This document shows positions 1-9,365 of a stretch of 64,000 nucleotides of DNA, in pieces; position 1 is the first letter of the stretch; every line of letters starts with the position of its first letter. The notes below the pieces were generated by a model that searched no databases, was not told where the DNA came from, and was given only the letters and a program-made list of their open reading frames with translations. The DNA comes from Acanthopleura granulata. Taxonomy: Eukaryota > Mollusca > Polyplacophora > Chitonida > Chitonidae. The DNA lies in NCBI GenBank assembly GCA_016165875.1, contig JABBOT010000007.1, positions 10,566,216 through 10,630,215 of the forward strand, given 5' to 3'. The translations under genes were made by a program, and so were the position numbers.

Positions 1-542
1 AACATTTATAAACTTATGCATTTACATAAATCATACTCGGTGAGTGGAAATATTCGTTGAGAACATGGAATGGGCAACCATACATTCATAATTTATAACA
101 GTTTTCATACATAAGAGATGAAAATAATAATACAGGTAATATTGGTGTCAACACAGTTTCATTAAAATATTTTATCAATCTAAATGGCAGTTCATTGATT
201 AGACGATATATATATATATGATATAATCTGGTTAATTGAGTCACAACAAGATAACTCTGTAGCACAACCTGTGCACATATGTGTCCGTAAACAAAGTCTG
301 TCCAATGTTTATCACCCATTTTAGAACCAATCTGTCCATAAATGTTCTCTAGATAACGGTTGCAAGCATAAGTGTTACATAGAGTGCCATGAGTAAGAAT
401 CATTTGTGTCAGGCAACATGTTTAAGAAATTTTGATCAGGTTAAAAAAAAATTCGTCGAAGAGATACTTGAATGTGCCAATGCGGCTTACCTAATGGCTG
501 AAAAGTCCTACTCACACCTCCGCAATGAAGAGAGGCGTGTGT

Positions 543-2523
543 TTAGAAGGATTCCCTCACGTGACATGCGTTTTTCAAGGGGGCGGGGGTCCCGCCGTGA
601 CACTGATGTATGTATATTGATTTCCAACAGACCAATATCCTCCCCCATTTTAACATGCTATCAAACCCTGGGATGCGCCCAGAAAGAGACACTTTAGGTT
701 GATCTGAGGCCCAGAATCCGTCACAGTGACATTGGACTGGTGCTGTTTTGAGCAGTTCATATTCCTGTTTAGTTGAACTTTCCTGTGCAATTCTATACCT
801 TGTTGTTGTGTTACCTTCAAAAGTGCTGTATAGCAGGCATAGAATGAGATCCTTCCACTTTGGGGTAATCTTTTGACTAAGTACATCACCGAAATTTGAG
901 GCAGTAATTCTCAATTTTTCTTCTAGATGCCATTTGGAACTTAAGCTTTGGCAGCCAGTGTTTTTTTCTATTTCCATCAGTTGCTCCCTAGAGTGGACAT
1001 TTTCCCGGTAAAAATGGTGCCATTTTGTTTTCAGCTGGTCATTGGTGATATCCAGACATTTTTTTGTTTTTTGAGGTGTTCGTTTTTGTTCTGTCAGCTT
1101 TATCATTCGTTGCCTTGCTTGTGTTTCTGGTTTTGCGGCACATCGCTTTGCAACCAAGCACATCTTTGACACCTCAGAGGCCAATTCTTGTAATGCTTTC
1201 CCTGGTGGAGTACCTGTCACGTGTTTCCAAGCTATGGCTGACCACCCTACACCCAGATATTTTTACAGCGTTGCCGCAAAACAGTGGGTTACTCATGATC
1301 CTTTCCCCGCTGACTGATGACCTTTCCGCCATCAAATTTCTTTCGAAGCCCCATCCATGCCTCCGCTAAATTTGTGGTGCTATTGCCAATCAAACGGTCT
1401 GATTGGCCATACATTCTTTGAAGAGGTATCAGAACAGCTGATTTGAGCTCGGTGGTCACATCCTGTTTTCCTCCCTGTCGTCCTTCACGGGGCTCTTCCA
1501 GGGCTACCATATCGCTTACACTTTTCCACATATCTTCAGCTCTGGTGGAGAAATCCAGCAATGCATCCATCTCTGCACACTAATGGAGTGGTTGTTTACT
1601 CTACTCTACATCTTGCGCAGACTCTATACTATCCGTGTACTGATGATTGATTGTTTTTTCACTGTAGCCTTACAAACGTCTTCCGGATTGCTGCAAAACG
1701 ATCAGCTTGTTTTGACCTGAGTTGGATGGAGAAGGGTACAAGGCTAGTAAGTCTCATTCCAACAGCGTTAGACAAACCACCTTTACCTTTACATTCAGGA
1801 TGTTCTGATACAGTTTTCTCTACGCTAGTCGCAAGACATTTAACAGAGTGGTTAGCACATTCCAGTTTCTTAATGTCTCTACACCAAGACGGTCCTTTAT
1901 TCAGCACAATGCTTAGTGTGAAGCTGTCAACGTCAGCTACGATTTCCATGTAGCGTTTCCCATACCTTCCTTCTGCAACACTAAGTGCTTCCAGCATTAC
2001 ATCCCCCTCCATAGCTTGTGAACTCTCAGACCAATTCTTATTGGTCATGGGATCTGATTTCAAGTTTATGGTTATCGGCATACATGTACAAAACCCAGAT
2101 TTTATTGCGAACACCTACATGCAGTACTTTACCAGTCGCCAGTTTAATCACAACTCCCACTGCTCCAAGTGCGTTATATGTATGTTTGTTGGGAGCGCTT
2201 GCTCCAGCTGCCATCGCACATGGTTGTAACATCTCCCCCTCGTGGTACATACCTCTTTTTTCGGCCAGTTTCCGCTCTTCTGCCGCAGCAGCTTACATGT
2301 GTCCTGGAATCAACTTATGCCAACATTGTCCAGTTTCCTCTTCCTGCATGCTTGTCATGCCCATAATTGTCATCGTCTCCATGACCTTGGCACACCCTCC
2401 ACCAGTAGAGATCTGCGCCCATACACTCCGTACAGTGAAACCGTAGTGTGTGTGATCCCACCTCAGGGTTACCTTAGGAGATGTTTCGAGCAAAAATTTC
2501 TTCCCACAACCCAGACAGTACAC
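543..2523 (-). pseudogene. Degraded Mutator-like transposase with YqaJ-like region
   Basis: On the minus strand a chain of frame-shifted ORF pieces runs 2523-2293, 2250-2038, 2114-1659, 1570-1289 and 1220-543. The pieces carry blocks I recognise from the animal Mutator-like transposase domain family: a CxxC start (YCLGCGKK), a STGGG block, a KHTYN..GVVIKLATGK block, KKLECANHSVKC with KGKGGLS, and NSTTNLAEAWMGLRKKFDGG. The last piece resembles YqaJ-type nucleases (REQLMEIEKNTGCQS, KWH..LRITASNFGDVLS, STFEGNTTTRYRI). Family names are from memory of conserved motifs. Frameshifts between every block and an apparent loss of sense after the YqaJ block make it a pseudogene. I did not find terminal inverted repeats. 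Confidence 0.72.
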
Positions 2524-3009
2524 AGTTTATATGAAGGCCAGACCACTATCACATGGGTACACCACCAACGCCCCACTCCGGTGGTAGGTTCTTAACGTCA
2601 GTGTAATGCAGCACAACAAGAGCGTTGTTCAGGATAACCAACGCCCACGAAACCATAAACACAAAGCAGTGTTTGCCATGACTTTATAATCATGAAAGGT
2701 TACAAACTAGGGTCCTGTGTTTAACATGCGGAGGTTTTTCAAACCTGTCTGGAGAGTGTTTGCTTCAGCCCCTGACCAGGGTGAAAAAATTTCGCTGGAA
2801 ACGCACTAAGAAGCTTCAACTGAATGAATGAAACATGGTGACGAGAACTCCATAAAGACCCCTTTTCGGCGCTTCTCCTTTCTAACCTCAGCATTTTCGG
2901 CACGAAATGTCTGAAATACAACTGTATTGTCAGTATTACGCCAATCTGCAATCATTTATTTTTGGGAATTCATTGCTATACTAATGTGGCTTTCCTCTTG
3001 GCACTTTAG

Positions 3010-3147
3010 TTTGTTCGACTGGTTTACGGGGAGAAAACTGTGTAAACACCTGCAGTGAGAACTGTATCAAACCCGCCTGTAACGTTACCACTGGTGCCTG
3101 TGGAGGAAGATGTCATCCGGGTTACACAGGGGAACGATGTGACACAG
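3010..3147 (+). CDS. Gene 1 EGF-like exon (equivalent of exon 9)
   Basis: 138 nt between ..ctttag and gtaata. It translates to one domain with eight cysteines (CSTGLRGENC...CDTG), and its peptide matches exon 9 of the complete gene residue for residue. Immediately downstream are two degenerate copies of itself. Confidence 0.85.
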
Positions 3148-6100
3148 GTAATATACTAAGGATCATGGAGAGATAACTGTGTAAACACCTGCAGTTAGAA
3201 CGGTGTCAATCTCGTCTATGACGTTACGACTGGTGCCTGAGAGGAAGGATGCGATCTGGGTTACACGGGGTAACGCAGTGACACAGGCAATGTACTCAGG
3301 GTAATAGGGAGATAACTACGCAAGAGGGTTACACAGGAACATTTATTTATTTATTTATTTGATTGGGATACGCCCGCCGCAAGAAAATTTCAGATATACG
3401 ACGGCGGTCAACATTGTGGTGGAAGGAAACTAGGCAGAACTCGGGGGAAAGCCAGGATCACCCGCAGGTTGCTGGCAGAACCGCCCACGTACAGTCTTAT
3501 TTTTCGAACTAAAGCTTTAAATATCTGCTTTTCAAGCGCCAATGGATGGTTCCTTCTGAAATTCGATATGCATGAAAAACAATATTATTTACATAAAGTT
3601 TGAAAAAGACATGTGTATCCTTTAAAAAATTTAAAAGTTTGCCATCAAACGTTTTGGGTGTTAATATAACTTTGATGTATTGTGGTACATTTTCTGTGAT
3701 GCAGACTGTTCCTTTTATTTCTTGTCCAAGTTCAAAACATTTTGAGATACGCCGATAGTAAAAAATCTAAATATAGTCACATGATTTTAAATAACCTATT
3801 AATCGAAAGAGAGATAGAAACTTTCGTACAAAGTAGTGCCTCATTTCGTAAAGACCGTGCCAGTTTTACCTGCTGTCAATCATTTTTCTTGTTGAAATAA
3901 CGTCACACTCTGATAGAAATAAAAGTTTAAGCTCATTATTTTAACCTATATCTGGAGGGAAACTGGACCAGTATATAATCTTTAAGCCTAGTAAGCTCTC
4001 GTTGATTTCCCACCAAGGGGCGTGCGTCTAAACATAGCTGTGTTGATGAACGACTGTTAAAAACGGTGCCATGGCTCAGAGTGCTCTTTTGCTGAAGCCT
4101 AAAATGAAAACCATACGCGAAAACTACTTGGAAGCGGTTCTAAGTTCTAATTGTTCTTACCTGAGATTGTACAGATAGAAGGGGGGGGGGGTCTTGGTTA
4201 AACATGAGCATGATTGAACATGCGCATTAGTGGCACAAAATCAGTTTTCCTTCTGACAGTTCCTAAAAACAGGGGTATATGTATGGTTCCGCTGGATTCA
4301 CTCTACTGTTAAAGACATATCGGACAACTAGTACAACATCACAATAAATACTTGGGCCTGCCTCTCCCATGTTATTTACGCCGAACCTCTTCAAGCTGTT
4401 ACTGTTACCAGCCGCAAGCAGTACACAAACACTTCAGAAGAACGATGGATTTTAACTCTATTGAAAACACTACATTAGTATTTATTCCGGTTAATAGTCG
4501 AAAAATCCGTGGTCTGTTATTATCTATTTATTTATTTGATTGGTGTTTTACCCGTACTCAAAAATATTTCATTCATACGACTGCGGCATGTTTATGGTGG
4601 GAGTAAAACCCCTTTGGAGACCCACGACCATCCTCAGACCTCCCCACTTACGGCTGGAGAGGATATCAGCATCAGCTGGACTTGAACTCACAGCGACCGC
4701 ATTGGTGGGAGGCTTCGGGTCATTGTGCTGCGACAGCGCGCTAACTGACTGAGCCACGGAGGCCCCCACCATGACCTGTATACTTAACCAATACAAGGCC
4801 GACAAGAACAGTTCCAGTAAAATCAAATGTTCTTATACATGTAGATTGTCCCACCGGATCTTGGGGAGATAACTGCGTCAGCACGTGCAGTGAGAATTGC
4901 CTGGAGCAGCCGTGTAACGCTCAGACTGGCGCTTGTGAGGGAGGGTGTCAACCAGGGCATGCCGGGAAATTTTGTGAGACAGGTTAGTAACAGCCACAGA
5001 GGCAGCATAAAGTAAAAAGTGATGGTGAAGGCCAGGATGTTGACGTCACATAATGCTGTAGTTATACTGCAAAATTTACTAGGTACATTAAAAATATCAT
5101 TTACATGTTCCTTAACCATTTGTTTTCTGTCACTGCGCAATTCAGGTTATTGATAGTCAGGTGTTAAATTTTTTTTTCTTGCAGAATTTTCTATCGATTA
5201 CACAGATGTTATTGTTGGCTGTGTGGTGGGCGTGACCCTGACAGCTGTTCTCGTTATCGCTGTGGTCCTCTGTGTGTAAGTTTACAGTGTGCATGTAACC
5301 GTGGATAACACGGGTGTGATAATCCGCTGTGTGGTGGGAGTGATTGAAAGCTGTTATCATTGCCGATGTGATCCTCTGTGTGTAAGCTTACGGTGTACAT
5401 GTAACCTTGGTTAACACGGGTGTCATCATCGACTGTGTGGTGAGTGTGGCCCTAACAGATGTTCTTTCTACCGCTATGTTCCTTTGTGTGTAAGTATACA
5501 CTGTATGTGTAACCGTGGAAAACACTGACGTGATTATCGGCTGTGAGGTGGGCGTGATCGTGACAGCTTGTTTCATTACACCGCTGTTGTCCTCTGTAAG
5601 TTTACAGTGCACATATACCTGTGGATAACGATGGAGGGATTATCGGCTGTGTGGTGGATGTGATCCCGAGAGCTGTTCTCATTAACCCTGTGGCCCCCAG
5701 TGTGAAGTAAATTACGGTATAAAGGTCGCCATGGAGAGCGGGAGGCTTATCGACAATGAGGCGCAGTAGAATGAGTCTTTGATGTGGTGATATAGAACAG
5801 AATTTTACGTTTGCTATCAATACTAATGTGCTATTTTGTTAGTCCACAAGGTTACTTTAATGTAGCTTTCGACATGCTAATTATGACATTCCTAAACATT
5901 TTGTCGTGTATTTTCATGTCTTTTCAAGTATACACGATGTATTTCAGAAGAAGGTGCCAACGTGGTCAGTCAGAGAGAGCCGCGGTTTGTATCGAGAACA
6001 CCGCCGTTACCACGGATGTGCCCCACCCTGAACCTCCCAACGGCACCCAGGCGCCATGTACCGACCCCGTGACATACTACAACATGGCGGCAGAGGAGGA

Positions 6101-6191
6101 GCATCCTTACGAGACTGTTCCGGTGAAGGAGTACGACAAGATCCGCATCTCCAGACTGGACACCGACACCAACTATACCAGTCTCACCTAA
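3010..6191 (+). CDS. 3' end of an EGF/ITAM-like receptor gene (gene 1), 5' exons off window
   Basis: Four spliced exons: 3010-3147 (8-Cys EGF-like, phase 1-1), 4845-4982 (8-Cys EGF-like, phase 1-1), 5185-5275 (transmembrane, phase 1-2) and 5948-6191 (cytoplasmic tail, stop at 6189-6191). All have AG acceptors and GT donors. They are the counterparts of exons 9-12 of the complete gene at 25-53 kb, so the first eight exons should lie about 22 kb left of the window. Compared with gene 2, the second EGF has His for Tyr in the G-Y/H-A-G turn, and the tail has seven amino-acid differences. The tail retains YYNM, YETV, YDKI and YTSL. No disabling change is visible in these exons. Expression cannot be judged. 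Confidence 0.82.
3149..3286 (+). pseudogene. Degenerate tandem copy of the preceding EGF exon
   Basis: This segment aligns with exon 3010-3147 at a constant offset of 139, so it is a head-to-tail exon duplication. In the original frame it has three stops (TAG, TGA, TAA), and one cysteine codon has become Gly (TGT to GGT). The donor position reads GC instead of GT. A third, internally deleted copy follows at about 3305-3335 and keeps only the GGGAGATAAC and GGGTTACACAGG ends. Confidence 0.8.
3341..3497 (-). mobile_element. tRNA-derived SINE (family 1), 3' part, minus strand
   Basis: It begins at the reversed tail (TTTA repeats, then TTTGATTGGGATACGCC) and runs into the reversed SINE body (GACGGCGGTCAACATTGTGG, GCAGGTTGCTGGCAGA, CCACGTACAG). 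The tRNA-like head is missing. The same copy recurs at about 50053-50209. Confidence 0.75.
4524..4769 (-). mobile_element. tRNA-derived SINE (family 1), near full length, minus strand
   Basis: On the minus strand it starts with GGGGGCCTCCGTGGCTCAGT (A-box-like head), has the GTCGCTGTGAGTTCAAGTCC B-box-like block, a body with CATCAGCTGG and TACGGGTAAAACACC-type sequence, and ends in AAATAAATA repeats. It lies in the intron just before the second EGF exon of gene 1. The counterpart is at about 51236-51480. Confidence 0.85.
4845..4982 (+). CDS. Gene 1 EGF-like exon (equivalent of exon 10)
   Basis: 138 nt, phase 1-1, acceptor ..catgtag, donor gttagt. It encodes one eight-cysteine EGF-like domain starting CPTGSWGDNC and ending GKFCETG. 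It differs from exon 10 of the complete gene by His for Tyr at the conserved aromatic before A-G. Confidence 0.85.
5185..5275 (+). CDS. Gene 1 transmembrane exon
   Basis: 91 nt after a strong polypyrimidine tract (..tttttttcttgcag), donor GTGTAAGT. It enters in phase 1 and leaves in phase 2. It encodes a short stalk (FSIDYTD) and a hydrophobic helix (VIVGCVVGVTLTAVLVIAVV). The next exon supplies Arg-Arg as a stop-transfer signal. Four degenerate copies follow. Confidence 0.85.
5276..5710 (+). repeat. Tandem array of ~106-bp units derived from the transmembrane exon
   Basis: After the membrane exon the motif CCTCTGTGTGTAAG recurs: TGTAAG-type positions are 5275, 5381, 5489 and 5595, and a decayed form is near 5700. 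Spacing is 106-108. Each unit repeats the helix-coding part (..ACACGGGTGTGAT..GGCTGTGTGGTGGG..) plus the donor and about 15 intronic bases, but no acceptor. One unit still reads as a hydrophobic stretch; others have shifted frame. Confidence 0.85.
5948..6191 (+). CDS. Gene 1 cytoplasmic-tail exon (copy A)
   Basis: 244 nt from acceptor ..gatgtatttcag to stop TAA. It starts in phase 2 and encodes Arg-Arg-Cys, then a Pro/Thr-rich linker and four tyrosine motifs, YYNM, YETV, YDKI and YTSL. Distinctive residues against copy B are Arg for Pro after CQ, TTDV, NGTQ, MAAEEE and PVKEYD. An AATAAA signal lies about 625 nt downstream, at 6816. Confidence 0.85.
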
Positions 6192-7059
6192 TCAACACTT
6201 GAAGTTTAACATTTTTTGTAGTAAATTTGTCAAATCTAACCTCCAAAATATATATGTATATTTCCAAACATTCGTGTTCCCAATAGACATCCCCGGAAAC
6301 AAGGTTGTCTCCCCACTTTCTGTTACTTCATGTATATTGTGCAATATGCGCACGCCAACAGAATGACCACAACTTCCGTGGCCTTACGTCTCTCACCCAC
6401 ACGTCTTAAAGACATACACCATGTACACATCGCCTGGACCACTTCTTCTACTTCTCTTCATATGCAGAATGTTTAGGAGGGATTGAGGAATGTTTGTGTA
6501 AATACGGTGATCTGAACATTAATGTGTGAAACTCAGTTTACCTGAGTTGTGTATCTTGACAGTTTGTAAAAAGAAAAAACTAAACCTCCACGTCATGTAG
6601 GAGAATATGCGGCACAGGTGGCTTTATTCTACTGGTAATAATTTTACTGGAAAACAAGGTCTATATCATTACCTATCTGATCCTTAAGTTTAACATACTT
6701 GAAATGGAATCTGGGATGTTAGTAACACTTAAGCACAGGACCATGTAACAACAGAGTGAACAACAACAACAAAACATTATATAGTCTTTCTGTCTTAAAC
6801 TTTGATAAATCCGCAAATAAAACTTTTCAACACAAGTTTTTTCTATCAAACCTGTTCTGATAGTTTTGTTATCTGACACTTTATATTCACAATCTCGTAT
6901 GTAGGCCTATAACTATGTATTATTATAATTATATATCAGTTATCTCCCCATGATCCGGTGGGACAATGTACATGTATAATAACATTTTGGTTTTATTGGA
7001 ATCGTTCTTGTCGGCCTTGTACTGGTTAAGTATATATGTGTATAGTGATCTACAGACCA
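6192..7059 (+). other. 3' UTR and flank of gene 1 with candidate poly(A) signal
   Basis: AT-rich sequence with no coding potential that I can support. AATAAA at 6816-6821 is preserved at the matching place in all four cassette copies (16225, 53563, 63093), which makes it the best candidate 3' end signal. The first bases after the stop (TCAACACTTGAAGTTTAAC) match copy C rather than copy B. Confidence 0.45.
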
Positions 7060-7326
7060 TGGTGGGGGCCTCCGTGGCTCAGTCGGTTATCACGCTATCT
7101 CGCAGCACAATGACCCCAGCCTTCCACCAATGTGGTCGCTGTGAGTTCAAGGCCAGCTCATGCTGGCTTCCTGGCCGGCAGTAAGTGGGAAGTTCTCCCA
7201 AGATGAACGGGGGTTTCCCCCGGGATCCGCCCGGTTCCTTCCTCCATAATTCTGGCCGCCGTCGTATAAGTAAAATGTTCTGAAGTACGGCGTAAAACAG
7301 CAATCAAATAAATAAATAAATAAATA
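7060..7326 (+). mobile_element. tRNA-derived SINE (family 1), full length
   Basis: It has the head GGGGCCTCCGTGGCTCAGTC, a B-box-like GGTCGCTGTGAGTTCAAGGC, a body with CCGCCGTCGTATAAGTAAAA and TACGGCGTAAAACAGCAATC, and an (AAAT)n tail. It is absent from the equivalent place in cassette C (around 16.3 kb) but present at 53803-54072, so it was inserted between the two duplication events. Confidence 0.88.
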
Positions 7327-7339
7327 TATTATTAATAGT

Positions 7340-7454
7340 AACCTGCGTATGGTCGTGGGTTTTGCCCGGGTTTTGCCCGGTTTTCTACCACCATAATTCT
7401 GGCCGCCTTTTGGCGAGTACTGCGTAAGACACCAGTCAAATAAATAAATAAATG
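7340..7454 (+). mobile_element. SINE family 1, 3' fragment
   Basis: It contains AACCTGCGTATGGTCGTGGG, the CCGCCTTTTGGCGAGTACTG body and an AAATAAATAAATG tail, without the tRNA-like head. Related fragments occupy the same place in all cassettes (16340-16468, about 54080-54200, 63208-63338), so this insertion predates the cassette duplication. Confidence 0.8.
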
Positions 7455-8135
7455 CATTGTTAATACTGAGCTAATCGTGTAAAGCAATAGTGTAAGGTTT
7501 TATTGTAGAGTCACTGGTGTTCTGGTTTATTTGTGTGCCTATACAACTCCACTTAACCCTGGGATAGCGTCTGTATATACATCTATAAAGTACGTGCGCT
7601 GAAATTCCCAAATATTTCACCCTCTCCCTAGTCCCTCTACGCGTTTCGTTGAAAATACCCTGACCTGCCCATTTCTCCCTCTGTGCAATACGCAGTGTGG
7701 GGTTCAACAAATGTACAGAGCTAAGACTATAAAGGAATTCAGTCAATACAATAGTAAGGCTGGCTCCCACTAGCCGGTAAACGGCTGTAATTTCTACCGT
7801 TTTCCAACCAGTTGACAACAGTACATTTCAATGATCAATACGTCCGTATTTTATGCACGGCCCCTCAAGCTGTACTATTTACAACTTTGTATGTTAGCTA
7901 TAACATGTATTTACATTTATGTACATACAAAATGTGTTATTTCATTCTTTATTTCATTCATTATAATTCTATGTACTGATAGTATACATTTATAACAACT
8001 TTATTTCGAAAGATCTCATTTTTGTTTAAAAAATTACTTTTTTCCGATAATACATTAAAATAAAAAATCATCATCATCATCATTATGCATGCTCAACGTA
8101 AAACCTATCAAGCCACAAAAAATAAGTCATTAGGG

Positions 8136-8640
8136 GATCTTGAACCTTGCAGTCATTCTCCAATGTATAAACTGTGTTTTAGAAACCACTCATCTCTTTT
8201 GTGTCTCTTTTGCTTTCTCAGACGTAAGATATTAATGTCATTAGTGGATGTAAATTTTGTCGGACACATCATTTTGAAGGTAAGTGAATCTTAATTATGT
8301 CGCAGGTAGATCTTGAAGCTTGCAGTCATGCTCCAGTGTATAAACTGTGTTTTATAAACCACTCATCTCTTTTGTGTCTCTTTTGCTTTCTCAGACGTAA
8401 GATATTAATGTCATTAGTGGATGTAAATTTTGTCGGACACATCATTTTGAAGGTAAGTGAATCTTAATTATGTCGCAGGTAGATCTTGAAGCTTGCAGTC
8501 ATGCTCCAGTGTATAAACTGTGTTTTATAAACCACTCATCTCTTTTGTGTCTCTTTTGCTTTCTCAGACGTAAGATATTAATGTCATTAGTGGATGTAAA
8601 CTTTGTCGGACGTAAGATTTTGAATGTAGGTGAATCTTAA
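8136..8640 (+). repeat. 173-bp tandem repeat, three units
   Basis: The motif TCAGACGTAAGATATTAATG falls with GACG at 8221, 8394 and 8567, exactly 173 apart. Each unit contains a pyrimidine-rich CTTTTGCTTTCTCAG and, 59 bases on, AAGGTAAGTG, which resemble splice acceptor and donor sites. The duplicated locus at 54870-55200 has only two units, and cassette C has one decayed unit near 17.4 kb. Confidence 0.85.
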
Positions 8641-8930
8641 TACACAGACCTCGAAGCTCTCGTATGTATACTGTCCTTTAGAATCCACTTATCTATTTTT
8701 GTGTCCCACACGTCTTTTGATAAATGTCCAAATGTGAGTGGAATCCCAGTTCTTGCTTTCGAGGTGAATGTCATGTATCAGCTCTTCTTGAAGTTCTAAT
8801 CAAAGTTTGTAGTCGTTTATCTTTACCTACTCAAAACCCGCCCCTTCACTATAATGGTTAATCTCATAAATTAAGGGAATAGTATGCTTCCTGAATAATG
8901 TGACAATGGATTATGTTCTTTGCAACACAC

Positions 8931-9197
8931 GGGGTGCCTCCGTGGCTCAGTCGGTTAGCGCGCTAACGCAGCAAGACCGAAGCCTCCCACCAATGCGGTC
9001 GCTGTAAGTTCAAGATCAGCTCATGCTGACTTCCTCTCCGGCCAGACGTGGGAAAGCCTGCCAGCAACCTGTGGATGGTTGTGGGTTTCCCCCGGGCTCT
9101 GCCCGGCTTCCTCCCTCCATAATGCTGGCCGCCGTCATATAAGAAAAATATTCTTGAGTACGGCGTAAAACACCGATCAAATAAATAAATAAATATA
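8931..9197 (+). mobile_element. tRNA-derived SINE (family 1), full length
   Basis: It has the head GGTGCCTCCGTGGCTCAGTC, then GGTTAGCGCGCTAACGCAGC, a B-box-like GGTCGCTGTAAGTTCAAGAT, a body with GGGTTTCCCCCGGGCTCTGC and a (AAAT)n tail. It is the best-preserved member here. The duplicate is at 55491-55757. Cassette C lacks it at the equivalent site near 17.75 kb. Confidence 0.9.
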
Positions 9198-9204
9198 TGA
9201 TGAT

Positions 9205-9365
9205 GATCAGGTGTACCAATCAAGGGGAAGAACTTCCCCAGGCAGCTGACAAACCCTTTGATGAAATGCCTTAGCCCAGCCAGAGTTGTATTCGAGCACG
9301 TGACATTGGTGAAGGGAGTGATATATAGGCAGAGAACCAGTTCTGTAACCAAATGAACCAGCAAA
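9205..9365 (-). mobile_element. Possible second tRNA-like SINE fragment, minus strand
   Basis: On the minus strand the block TGGTTCATTTGGTTACAGAA...GCTCGAATACAACTCTGGCT resembles a tRNA A box and B box. A less decayed version in cassette C (18180-18365) reads TGGCTCAAATGGTTACAGAG and GTGCTCGAATCCAACTCTGG. A third copy is at about 55765-55925. The family is not named here. Confidence 0.5.

Noticed and set aside
86..403. Minus-strand 105-residue ORF, identical in both units (46797-47114)
   Set aside because: The underlying DNA is nearly identical between units, so identity is no evidence of selection. No motif is recognised and the sequence is low-complexity AT-rich.
4569..4826. ORFs on both strands over SINEs (also around 9016-9400, 37347-37938, 51279-51554)
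   Set aside because: They follow SINE sequence and recur wherever the SINE does; they are not genes.
8136..8640. CRISPR-like regular repeats
   Set aside because: The units are 173 bp and contiguous, without spacers, in a eukaryotic intergenic setting.
8931..9010. Possible tRNA gene (TGGCTCAGTCGGTTAGCGCG..TTCAAG)
   Set aside because: It is the head of a SINE repeated many times with the same body and tail. The anticodon and acceptor arms do not pair convincingly.
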